Source: Bacteroidia bacterium (GTDB lineage: Bacteria; Bacteroidota; Bacteroidia; Cytophagales; JAAEPT01). Taken from it: 64,000 nucleotides of DNA. Made by a program: the position numbers and the translations under genes. The notes below the pieces were generated by a model. That model saw only the letters and a program-made list of their open reading frames with translations. It did no database searches and was not told where the DNA came from. Location: contig JAUIJC010000005.1 of assembly GCA_030431525.1 (NCBI GenBank), positions 62,001 through 126,000 of the forward strand, in the 5' to 3' direction. This document shows positions 8,457-15,843 of the stretch, in pieces (the first letter of the stretch is position 1; every line of letters begins with the position of its first letter).

Positions 8457-8526
8457 GGTATCAGGTATCAGGTATCAAGACACAAGATCTCGAAAGTCTT
8501 GTGTCTTGATACCTGATACTCGTACC
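8457..8526. repeat. Family D inverted repeat (70 bp)
   Basis: Tandem GGTATCA units lead into GACACAAGA, a 9-nt centre, then TCTTGTGTC and inverted TGATACC units. It fills the gap between the radical SAM gene and the converging DUF805 gene, ending at that gene's stop codon. It may act as a bidirectional terminator hairpin. Confidence 0.8.
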
Positions 8527-8943
8527 TTATTTAAACCCATCCTTGTCCAGAATATCATCCCCAGCATCGTGATAGCCAAGTGAAGGGTTGATAGGGTCTG
8601 GTCCGTATTCGTTTGCTCCTTCATCCCCCCGAAGAATAAAGAGCACCAACAGCCAGATGGAACCAATAATTGGAATCAGAGAAAGTAATAGCCACCAAGC
8701 ACTTTTTCCGATATCATGAAGTCTTCTTGCACCCACTGCCAAGCTGGGAAGAAAGACCGCAAAACTGTAAATGGAGCGGAGCAAGCCACCTTCTTCAGGT
8801 TCTGTTTTAAAGACCATCACATCAATCGTACTCAGTACGATGAGAATCAGGAAGTGAAACAGGGTGAACATCCAAAACTCCTTTCTTCGAGCCCTCCCCT
8901 CAAAGTTCACGTAGTTCTTGATAACATGTAGATACCAGTTCAT
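8527..8943 (-). CDS. DUF805 membrane protein, paralogue 1
   Basis: This 138-residue integral membrane protein has the DUF805 signature: an N-terminal FEGRARRKEFWMF (residues 14-26), four hydrophobic helices, and the loop AVGARRLHDIGKSAWW. The acidic C-terminal tail ends DAGDDILDKDGFK. The family is widespread and its function unknown. It is the last of three tandem paralogues on the minus strand (8.5-10.2 kb), each with the same tail pattern (GY-A-ILD-), which points to local duplication. Confidence 0.88.
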   Translation of the reverse strand: MNWYLHVIKNYVNFEGRARRKEFWMFTLFHFLILIVLSTIDVMVFKTEPEEGGLLRSIYSFAVFLPSLAVGARRLHDIGKSAWWLLLSLIPIIGSIWLLVLFILRGDEGANEYGPDPINPSLGYHDAGDDILDKDGFK

Positions 8944-9003
8944 AAGGCCACTTTTTTATAGAACTAACGAAGGGAAGTGGGGGCAATCTTGTGTTCGGGG
9001 AAT

Positions 9004-9033
9004 AAAAAAAGCCATCCCAAATTGAGATGGCTT
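9004..9033 (-). terminator. Terminator of DUF805 paralogue 2
   Basis: On the minus strand, stem AAGCCATCTC against GGGATGGCTT is followed by a T run. Confidence 0.75.
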
Positions 9034-9056
9034 CGACAATCACTGTTGGTAATTGT

Positions 9057-9470
9057 TTATTTCAATACACCGTTGTCAAGGATATCACCCTCGGCATCAG
9101 CGTAGCCAGAATTGGCAGTTTTTGGGTCTGGTCCGTACTGGTTTTCACCATGTTCGCCTTCAGTGGCAAGAAGGACAATTTGCCAGATACCACCGATGAA
9201 TGGAATCAAGGCTACAAGAAGCATCCAGCCACTTTTTCCAATGTCGTGCATTCGGCGAACGCCAGCAGCCAATGAAGGAATCATAGTTCCTAAAGCATAA
9301 ATAGCAGTGAAAGGACCAGGAATTTCCATGGAAGCCAAAATGCCGTCTACGACCATACAGCCGACCATGAAAATCATGTTGAAAAGGTAGAACATCCAGT
9401 ACTCCTGTCTGCGTGCTCTGCCATTGAAGTTAGCGTAGTTTTCCTTGATAACTCGTAGATACAATTCCAT
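9057..9470 (-). CDS. DUF805 membrane protein, paralogue 2
   Basis: The 137-residue protein has the motif FNGRARRQEYWMF (residues 15-27), four hydrophobic segments, the loop AAGVRRMHDIGKSGWM and the tail GYADAEGDILDNGVLK. It is closely similar in layout to the genes at 8527 and 9771. It has its own terminator, so it may be transcribed separately from paralogue 1. Two perfect palindromes lie 90-135 nt upstream of its start and could be operator sites. Confidence 0.88.
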   Translation of the reverse strand: MELYLRVIKENYANFNGRARRQEYWMFYLFNMIFMVGCMVVDGILASMEIPGPFTAIYALGTMIPSLAAGVRRMHDIGKSGWMLLVALIPFIGGIWQIVLLATEGEHGENQYGPDPKTANSGYADAEGDILDNGVLK

Positions 9471-9563
9471 AAGGATGAAGTTTGATTGATTCCCTACTCA
9501 TAAGGCTTTTCGGTTCCGCCCCGTTTTTTAAAAAGTGATGGCTGGACTTCACTCAAAAATGGA

Positions 9564-9602
9564 TTACCAAATGTTTTGGTAAAAATACATTTAGACGTCT
9601 AA
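9564..9602. promoter_or_regulatory. Two perfect palindromes upstream of a DUF805 gene
   Basis: TTACCAAA-N3-TTTGGTAA (9564-9582) and TTAGACGTCTAA (9591-9602) lie 8 nt apart in a 300-bp spacer. Short symmetrical sites like these are typical of dimeric regulator binding sites. The rest of the spacer 9471-9770 holds a hairpin at 9721-9753 and nothing else I can name. Confidence 0.35.
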
Positions 9603-9770
9603 GATATTGATTTGCTTAGGTTTGGGCAAGAAATGTATTTATAGCTCATATTTTCCTCACAAAGGAAACCCTTCCATTTTTCCTTTGGTTCAACGCTGAG
9701 TTAATTATTTGTGTACAAATGAACGAGGCCACCTTTTTGGGATGGCCTCGTTCATTTTCGTGCTTATTAT

Positions 9771-10159
9771 TTAAGCCAGAAGGCTATTATCAAGGATTCC
9801 GTCTTCCGCATTCGCATATCCTGTGGATTTTCCTTTGGGGTCAATTCCATAATAGTTTTCCCCAGCTTGTCCATCAGTAGCCATTAGTACGATGAACCAG
9901 ATTGGGCCAGCAATTGGAATAAAAGGAATTAAGAGGTACCAAGCGCTTTTTCCAAGGTCATGAAGGCGACGAGCCCCTACAGCCATGCCAGGTAAAAAAG
10001 TGCCCCAAGCAAAGACGGTTCGAAGAACGCCACCTTGTAACGGGTTCACATCGAAATTGATGTAATCCAGAAGCATTAAGGTCAATGAAATTAGAGCGCT
10101 ATATAGGGTGAACATCCAGTATTCCTTTCTTCTCGCTCTGCCTTTAAAAACCAGTTCAT
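9771..10159 (-). pseudogene. DUF805 paralogue 3, N-terminus damaged by a frame-losing deletion
   Basis: From the ATG at 10115 there is an open frame of 114 codons with the DUF805 core (VGARRLHDLGKSAWY) and the paralogue tail GYANAEDGILDNSLLA. The essential N-terminal motif FKGRARRKEYW is also encoded, but upstream of that ATG and in a frame that meets a stop codon (TAA) 20 codons upstream of the ATG with no ATG, GTG or TTG. A paralogue-like start, Met-Asn-Trp (ATG at 10159), sits only 11 nt before the Phe codon of that motif and in another frame, as if about 34 nt had been deleted. Most likely a decaying copy; expression from the internal ATG would lack half of the first helix. Confidence 0.65.
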
Positions 10160-10225
10160 ACTTGTCGTTATTTTAATATTGTTTTCCTGCAATATCGCTC
10201 TATTTCAGCTTAATGGGAATCAATG

Positions 10226-13200
10226 TTATCGCATTGTTTCCCCGGTGGGTTCAGCAAACCCCTCCATCAATTTCCGATACACCTCATCCCTTTCCAGAAT
10301 AGTTTTGTTGCCAAGACAAACCAATTGTTTCTTGGCTCTGGTCAAGGCTACATTGAGTTTTCGGTCAATGCGCTGGCCATTTTCTTCAGCCATGCCCGAC
10401 ACCAAATTTTCCAGTTGGTAGGGGCTATTCACACAAAAGGAGATAAAAATGTGGTCCCGTTGTCCGCCTTGGAAGCGTTCCACGGTGTCCACGGTTATCT
10501 TGTCGTGGTTTGGAATGCCGTCGGCTTCCAGCTGTTGGCGAATACGCGCCAGCTGGTTGCGGTACGGAGCGATGATGCCCAATGTTTTTTCGGGATCGAA
10601 GTCCTTTCCATTTTTCCCATACAGCTTAATCAAAGCCTGCGTCAATTGTGAGATGGTTTCCGCCTCGTAGGAGTTCACCTTGTCGGAGCGGTCATCAGGA
10701 TGGCGCTGAGAAGGGAGGAATGCCAAGCGTTGGTTGGCCAGTAGTTGCTCAAAGGCGTTTTCTGCATCAAACTGTTCCAAGCCCAAGGCTTCCAGTTGGT
10801 GGGGAAGTCCCACAGGCTGTAAGATGCCCTCATAGAACGATTGGTTCGGGAAGGCCATTAACTCAGGGTGCATGCGTCCTTGATAGGTTAGCGTGCCGAT
10901 GGCATGGTGCCAGCCCTTCGTTTTGCACAGTTCAAACATCCGCTCGAAGTAGGAATTTCGACGGTCCGTCAAGCCGATTTCCTTAAGGAGTGGATCGTCG
11001 ATTTTGGAGCGAACGGGATCTTGGATCACTACGGCGGGCAATTGCTTGTGGTCGCCGATAAGCACGAACTTTTTGACCTTGGGGAGAATCCCCACCAATT
11101 GGGGTTCCAACACTTGGGAGGCCTCGTCGATGATGGCCACGTCAAAGTTTTTGAGGCGGAACAGTTCTGGCTTCCCCGATAGCGAGGCCACGGTGCCCAC
11201 GAAAATGCGGTGCTCGTCAATGGTCTGGCGGATTTCCTTTCGGTTTTTGCAGGCGCCAATAACTGTTTTTAACAGGCGTGGTCGGAAAGGCTTGGCCGTG
11301 GAAAGTTCTGACCCGACACGAATAAACGGATGCTCGCCGATGGCTTCACAAATCTCGTCCACAGCGCGGTTGGTAAAGGCCAAGAGCAAGATGTTTTTGC
11401 TGGTATCCTTGTGGAGTTCCTTGGTCAGGTTTTTTAGAATGAAGGATGTCTTTCCCGCTCCCGGCGGACCCACCAAAAGGAAGTAATCTTTGGCCGAGAG
11501 GATGTTTGAAATGAGGCGGTTTTGCTCCTTTCGGCTCTCAGCATTGATGTTGTCGGCTTCTCCGATGCCGTCAAAGATGACCGGCGGATTTTGCCTTGGC
11601 TCCTTCAGCCCAAGAATGATTGCCTTCTTTTCAGGCTTTTCGCGGAGTAGCGCAAACAGGGAGCGGTACATGTCGGCAAAGCCGATTTCCATCATGTCTG
11701 GCTCCAAGCACCACTCTTGGTGACGCTCAAAATAATGTGTGTTGCGCTGGCGGTAGCGGAGCCGAATGGTTACCGCATCCCGTCCAATTTGCTCGATGCT
11801 TCCTTTGATGACCTGATGCTGGAGCACCGAATCCTCCTTGGTGGTTTTGGGATAGAGCACGACAATATCACCTTGGCGGAAATTGACGAATTTTTCCTCC
11901 TGAGGTCGTTTCAGGGTGATGCACATGCCTTCGCAATCGGCTTGGTTGTCCAAAATGGCGAGGCTGTCCAACAGCTCAAAGGCTTGTTCCTCCGCGCGGT
12001 CGTTGCGGTTCCAGAGATTGGATTGCCCACGGCTGTAGTTGCCGTCTCCAACCTTGGCGAGTTGTTGTTCCTTGGCTACAAAGGCTGTGAAGGCGAAGAA
12101 ATAAGCCTTTTCCAGGGCTGTGGCTTGCGCCAATACGTCTTGGAACAAAATGAAATCGCTGGAGACAAAGTCCAACATTTGCGCCTCGGCCACATTGAGT
12201 TTTTCTGGGGAAATACCCTCCAAGATGCGCTTGGTCTTGTCGCCGTCATCATCGGCGATGTGGTGCTCCAAGGCCACAATCCTGTTCCGAAGGTTGAGAA
12301 TTTCTTGGTCCAAGGAAGCCACGGGCGCCACATAGCGAAGGTTGGTGCCTGTGGTCTGTGCAGTTGAGTAGCAGATATAGGGGAATACCTCGTCGTGCTT
12401 TTTCCCAAAAACAGATTGGATCAACAGGCGGTAGATGGTCGCCTGTGCCTTGTGGTTGGTGTTCACCTTGCTGGCATTCGTCGAAGGAAACGGGAGTTTC
12501 CCCGATTTCAATTCCACGATGTTGAACTTATCGCCGGAGGCCTCAAAAAGGTCAAGACGTCCTTGCAGACCATAAGTTTCCGAGATGAAGGACGGCTCCA
12601 AGGTGGCGTGTTCCTTTTCCACCAAACTGTCATGCCCCTCAAATTCATTTTCGACAACCCGCCGTAGGTTGTTGTACTGCACTTGGCATTCCCGCTGAAA
12701 GTTTTTGAATGCCTCGGGGCTGTTCAGTTCTTCCAAGGTGACGTACTCAAAAGGGGCTTCTTTAAATGTCTTGGCGAAAAGTTCGTTGAATGATGGCGCC
12801 GTGCCATTGGCATTGACCAATTCATCCAAAAAGAAGTTGGCGATGTTTCCCTTATGAATGGCCGTGGTATGTGGGCGTGGCTTGAACTTGGACAACAGGA
12901 AAAAATAGGGATGCCAAATGTCTGCGCCCCGTGAAGGCTTCGTGCTCTCGGCCACTGCGGATGCATCCAACAAGTAATCCGGCTCCAAAATGAAATGCCT
13001 TGGCTGGAAAACGCCTTCCTTATCGACTTTTACATCCAGCAAATTCAGCTGTGCGCCCGTCCAAAGGGCTTTGATGGTGGGGTTATAGGCCTCGTTCAGT
13101 TTTGGAATGCCGAAACGGACACGGATCCCTTCCTCTGTCGGAGCTTCTTGGTCACGGCAGTGTAAGATGTTTTCCTCGGTGAGGATGTCAATTACCTCTA

Positions 13201-13627
13201 CTCTCAGTTTTGCATAATGTTCGCCTTTTTCCCTTCGGCTGGCCTCCAATTCCCTGTCCTTGGGTAATACGGCCTGAAGTGCCTCTGGTATTTCAAGCTT
13301 GTAGAAAAAAGCGATGGTCTCCGCCAAGATTTTCAGCGAAGCGAAATACTCTTCCTTTTCAGGAATGATGGCCTTGCGGACATTATCGCTGACGATGCGG
13401 AAATGCTGTAACTCCCACTGCTTCCTTTTTGGGAAGTTGTGCTTGTGGCTGATGAATACGATTCTGGAAAACAGGTTGGAGAACTGCACGTGCTCGCCCA
13501 CGGTCAGGTCGTGGCAGATGCGCTCCAATAGGCTCCTCAAGGCAGGGTACTTGTGGAAAATCTCGTAGGATTCCCGCTGGTGGATGTCCACCAAGGTTTC
13601 AATGAAAAGGGTGCCTTTGTTTTCCAT
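10226..13627 (-). CDS. Dna2-like fused RecB-type nuclease and SF1B helicase
   Basis: This 1133-residue protein combines two machines. The N-terminal half carries a PD-(D/E)XK RecB-type nuclease core: GLQGRLDLFE near 352, IVELKSGK near 368-375 and a downstream HKAQATIYR helix. The C-terminal half is an SF1 UPF1/Dna2-like helicase with Walker A GPPGAGKTS (about 717), IIDEASQ (about 830), IGDHKQLP, VDTVERFQGGQRDH (about 1045) and NVALTRAKKQL. Family knowledge: Dna2-type enzymes trim flaps and resect DNA ends. The Fe-S-cluster cysteines of eukaryotic Dna2 are not evident. It stands alone, so repair rather than phage defence is the simpler reading, although similar fusions occur in defence islands. 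Confidence 0.87.
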   Translation of the reverse strand: MENKGTLFIETLVDIHQRESYEIFHKYPALRSLLERICHDLTVGEHVQFSNLFSRIVFISHKHNFPKRKQWELQHFRIVSDNVRKAIIPEKEEYFASLKILAETIAFFYKLEIPEALQAVLPKDRELEASRREKGEHYAKLRVEVIDILTEENILHCRDQEAPTEEGIRVRFGIPKLNEAYNPTIKALWTGAQLNLLDVKVDKEGVFQPRHFILEPDYLLDASAVAESTKPSRGADIWHPYFFLLSKFKPRPHTTAIHKGNIANFFLDELVNANGTAPSFNELFAKTFKEAPFEYVTLEELNSPEAFKNFQRECQVQYNNLRRVVENEFEGHDSLVEKEHATLEPSFISETYGLQGRLDLFEASGDKFNIVELKSGKLPFPSTNASKVNTNHKAQATIYRLLIQSVFGKKHDEVFPYICYSTAQTTGTNLRYVAPVASLDQEILNLRNRIVALEHHIADDDGDKTKRILEGISPEKLNVAEAQMLDFVSSDFILFQDVLAQATALEKAYFFAFTAFVAKEQQLAKVGDGNYSRGQSNLWNRNDRAEEQAFELLDSLAILDNQADCEGMCITLKRPQEEKFVNFRQGDIVVLYPKTTKEDSVLQHQVIKGSIEQIGRDAVTIRLRYRQRNTHYFERHQEWCLEPDMMEIGFADMYRSLFALLREKPEKKAIILGLKEPRQNPPVIFDGIGEADNINAESRKEQNRLISNILSAKDYFLLVGPPGAGKTSFILKNLTKELHKDTSKNILLLAFTNRAVDEICEAIGEHPFIRVGSELSTAKPFRPRLLKTVIGACKNRKEIRQTIDEHRIFVGTVASLSGKPELFRLKNFDVAIIDEASQVLEPQLVGILPKVKKFVLIGDHKQLPAVVIQDPVRSKIDDPLLKEIGLTDRRNSYFERMFELCKTKGWHHAIGTLTYQGRMHPELMAFPNQSFYEGILQPVGLPHQLEALGLEQFDAENAFEQLLANQRLAFLPSQRHPDDRSDKVNSYEAETISQLTQALIKLYGKNGKDFDPEKTLGIIAPYRNQLARIRQQLEADGIPNHDKITVDTVERFQGGQRDHIFISFCVNSPYQLENLVSGMAEENGQRIDRKLNVALTRAKKQLVCLGNKTILERDEVYRKLMEGFAEPTGETMR

Positions 13628-13639
13628 TCTGGAGATGTT

Positions 13640-13728
13640 AGACCGCTTCGCTTTTAGACATTAGAGGGTAGCTCCCTGCACTCTTGGTGCTAATGTCGAA
13701 AGTCTAACCTCTTAGAGCGGAGCGGTCT
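13640..13728. repeat. Family A inverted repeat, copy 1 (89 bp)
   Basis: The ends AGACCGCTTCGCT and AGCGGAGCGGTCT are inverted to each other; inside are TTAGACATTAGAG and its rough complement. It lies between the helicase start and the terminator of the structured RNA. Related copies: 19440, 23382, 33600, 37938, 56741 and a half copy at 63141. Confidence 0.85.
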
Positions 13729-13732
13729 TATT

Positions 13733-13768
13733 AAAAAAAACCCTCCAAGAGAAAACTCCTGAAGGGTT
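13733..13768 (-). terminator. Terminator of the structured RNA
   Basis: On the minus strand the stem AACCCT/AGGGTT plus GAG/CTC is followed by eight Ts. It gives the RNA encoded at 13773-13973 a defined 3' end. In the plus direction no T run follows, so the transcript runs on the minus strand. Confidence 0.75.
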
Positions 13769-13772
13769 GAAA

Positions 13773-13973
13773 TACCTTTAGAAAAGACCGGGAAGGGGAA
13801 AAGCCTGCTTCAAACAGGATTTGACCATCAGCTTTCGTCGCGACCTTCCACTGTGAACTCTCCGAGGAGAAGCCCATCCGAAGATGGGTGCGGCCTGCTC
13901 TTGACGGACCTCCGGTCGGTATGTTGATAATGTTGACTCTCCCGCGTATGGGTCCCGGTCAGGTTTAAAGGTA
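13773..13973 (-). ncRNA. Unassigned structured RNA, about 200 nt
   Basis: The two ends pair: TACCTTTA with TAAAGGTA (13966-13973 and 13773-13780), then GACCGGGA with TCCCGGTC (13953-13960 and 13786-13793). Inside, several short hairpins can be drawn, including CCCATC-TTCG-GATGGG at the exact centre and CTCC-TC-GGAG. GC content is clearly higher than in neighbouring spacers, no convincing ORF exists, and a strong terminator follows on the minus strand. The closed multi-hairpin design suggests a housekeeping small RNA, a ribozyme or a riboswitch-like 3' element of the upstream barrel gene. I checked by eye for tmRNA, RNase P, SRP and TPP motifs and found none that fit. Confidence 0.55.
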
Positions 13974-13990
13974 CGAAAATTTTTAGGGAA

Positions 13991-14078
13991 GTGTTGGAGT
14001 GTTCCAGTGTTGGGGTGTTGAAGTTTTCTTGTGGCCTGAACAACTTCAACACTATAACACTTCCGCACTACAACACTC
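13991..14078. repeat. Family E inverted repeat (88 bp)
   Basis: Tandem GTGTTGGAGTGTT-type units on the left face inverted AACACTATAACACTT-type units on the right, around TTTTCTTGTGGCCTG. It abuts the stop codon of the PorT-like gene and separates it from the structured RNA. A single copy of this family is in the window. Confidence 0.8.
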
Positions 14079-14711
14079 TTAAAACTTGAATCCAACAACC
14101 AAAGACCAAGAATCAGTCTTAAGGTCGAAGAGGTCTTTGCTTACGCTCTCTGCATCTTCAACGGTCAAATCCTCGCGAACAATATCGAAGAGACCACGAT
14201 TATAGTTGATACCTGCGAAAAGAGAGTGTGTGCCGATTTCGAACTCAGTGCCAAGACCCAAAAGGATACCAGCATCCATCAGTGAAGTGTAGTCAGCTTT
14301 GAAGCCGTCCAATTTTTCAGCCACCTTGATGTCCAAGGTACCACCAGCTTGGAAATAGAGTTTCATCAACGGTGTGATGTTGTCCGTATAAAGCTTCAAC
14401 GCGATAGGAAGCTGGATGTACTGAAGGTTCAAGGTCTGTACCTCTTCGCTGATTTTGTAATTCGCAGCTTTGGTTACAAAGAACCCACCAGTTGTCAAGG
14501 CGAATTTCTCAGTAAGAAAAGCGTCCACCATCAAGCCCGCTTTGAAACGCAACTTTGAGCTTTCTTTGAAGATGTTAACACCTTCCTCGGCGAGATTCAA
14601 ACGAGTTACGGAAAGGTCAGGTGAGATTTGAACACCAAGTTTCAATCCTTGAGCGTGGAGGCCAGCAGTCAAAAGGAAAAGGGCCGCAATGGTAGTAAAA
14701 AGCTTTTTCAT
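14079..14711 (-). CDS. PorT-family outer membrane beta-barrel protein
   Basis: The start is placed at the ATG at 14711, because the 210-residue product then begins with a clean signal peptide (MKKLFTTIAALFLLTAGLHAQ would be cleaved after about residue 20). The rest alternates polar and hydrophobic residues with GLKLGVQISPDLS, a repeated barrel-strand pattern, and ends in an aromatic residue (VVGFKF), as outer membrane barrels do. The family (PorT-like, outer membrane protein beta-barrel) is common in Bacteroidota and often of unknown function. A -7 box TATATTTG lies on its strand at 14801-14808. Confidence 0.8.
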   Translation of the reverse strand: MKKLFTTIAALFLLTAGLHAQGLKLGVQISPDLSVTRLNLAEEGVNIFKESSKLRFKAGLMVDAFLTEKFALTTGGFFVTKAANYKISEEVQTLNLQYIQLPIALKLYTDNITPLMKLYFQAGGTLDIKVAEKLDGFKADYTSLMDAGILLGLGTEFEIGTHSLFAGINYNRGLFDIVREDLTVEDAESVSKDLFDLKTDSWSLVVGFKF

Positions 14712-14800
14712 CGGGGTTTGCGTAAATTGGTCTCGAGTATCGAGTTTAAAATTCAGTGTACGGAGGGCATGTAAGAGTTTTGCCGTTCCGCACTTCTTTA

Positions 14801-14808
14801 CAAATATA
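14801..14808 (-). promoter_or_regulatory. -7 element TATATTTG for the PorT-like gene
   Basis: Exact match on the minus strand, 89 nt upstream of the ATG at 14711. No convincing -33 box; the box lies just upstream of the divergent gldB start. Confidence 0.45.
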
Positions 14809-14814
14809 AACAGG

Positions 14815-15843
14815 ATGAAACGAATTGTTTGGAATCGTTGGGTGGCTTTGTTGATGCTTAACCTTGTGTTAATGTCTTGCGGAGGCAATGATTGTCAACT
14901 TCCAGAGGAAGTGAAAGCCATTCCGATTGAGGCTTCCATCAACCGATTGGACAAGCAAATGCTTGAGATAAAAAGCCCAGTAGATGCCAAAGCTTTTGTG
15001 GAAAAAAACCAAGTTTTCACCAATTACATGCTGGGTCGAGGGGGGATTTTCCCGAGTAAGGAAATCTTTGCAAATGAATTATATAAGACGGTGAACGACA
15101 AAGTCTTCATGAATTTGGTAGATACCTGTTCTCTTGTCTATGCCGACATGTCTTCGACTCAAAAGGAGATCACCACCTTATACAAAAGGTTGAAGCACTT
15201 TGATGAAAGTTTCACTGGTCCAGAGGTCAATACGTTTGTATCAGGATTTCAAGGCTTTGACTTTTATGTGGATGATAAGATGGTGTTAATTGGCTTGGAC
15301 TATTTTCTGCCCAAAGACAGCGCGACGATCAAGAAAGGCTATATGCCGGATCCGAAATATTATCCGCAGTACAGGTCTTTGCGCGACACCAAGGAGCATA
15401 TCCCGTCCCGTATGGCGCTATTCTTTTCGGAGAAGTACAATAAGAACAGTGTTCAGGATCAGACGATTTTGGCGGATATGATTGCCTCGGGAAAGGCGCT
15501 GTATTTTGTTGAAAAAATGTTCCCCTGTATCCCTGAAAAGGATGTCGTCGAGTACAATGACCAAGAGATAGAATTTGTCAAAAAGTTTGAGAAAAGCGTC
15601 TATGAGCACTTTGTGGCCAAGCAGTTGTTTTTCAGTCAGGACTTCAACTTGTCAAAAAAATACTTGGATGAGCGCCCGAAGGTAACCGAAGTGGCAGACA
15701 ACTGTCCGGGGCGGATTGGGCAGTGGTTGGGCTGGCAGATTGTTCGTAGTTACATGAAGAACAACCCAGATATTTCTTTGGAGGCCTTGATGGCTGAAAC
15801 CGATGCCAACAAAATCTTCAACCAAGCGAAGTACCGTCCGTAA
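14815..15843 (+). CDS. gldB: GldB-like gliding motility lipoprotein
   Basis: The ATG at 14815 gives a 342-residue protein with a lipoprotein signal peptide and lipobox LVLMSC (Cys22). The body matches GldB in layout: an early FDK/RLDKQMLEI-type segment, GFQGFDFYVDDKMVLIGLDYFLP, IPSRMALFF, and a C-terminal GRIGQWLGWQIVRSYM then DANKIFNQAKYRP. Family knowledge: GldB is required for gliding in Flavobacterium and is found in most T9SS-bearing Bacteroidota. It is anchored in a membrane facing the periplasm; the biochemical role is unclear. It overlaps the convergent glycosyltransferase gene by 26 nt. Confidence 0.82.
   Translation: MKRIVWNRWVALLMLNLVLMSCGGNDCQLPEEVKAIPIEASINRLDKQMLEIKSPVDAKAFVEKNQVFTNYMLGRGGIFPSKEIFANELYKTVNDKVFMNLVDTCSLVYADMSSTQKEITTLYKRLKHFDESFTGPEVNTFVSGFQGFDFYVDDKMVLIGLDYFLPKDSATIKKGYMPDPKYYPQYRSLRDTKEHIPSRMALFFSEKYNKNSVQDQTILADMIASGKALYFVEKMFPCIPEKDVVEYNDQEIEFVKKFEKSVYEHFVAKQLFFSQDFNLSKKYLDERPKVTEVADNCPGRIGQWLGWQIVRSYMKNNPDISLEALMAETDANKIFNQAKYRP

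Noticed and set aside
9721-9753. Hairpin GAACGAGGCCA/TGGCCTCGTTC as a terminator of DUF805 paralogue 3
   Set aside because: No T run follows on the minus strand; kept only as a hairpin mention, not as a terminator call.
13815-13840. Hammerhead-like GACGAAAG next to CTGATGG
   Set aside because: The core needs CTGATGA and correctly placed stems; neither is present.
13860-13920. SRP-RNA-like string GGTCC...AGAGCAGGCC in the same RNA
   Set aside because: The GGAA-type apical loop and its closing G-C pairs are missing.
13938-13966. Partial resemblance of the structured RNA's 5' end (AACCTGACCGGG...CGCGGGAGAG) to the 3' half of a TPP riboswitch
   Set aside because: The obligatory CTGAGA half is not upstream, and no thiamine gene follows.
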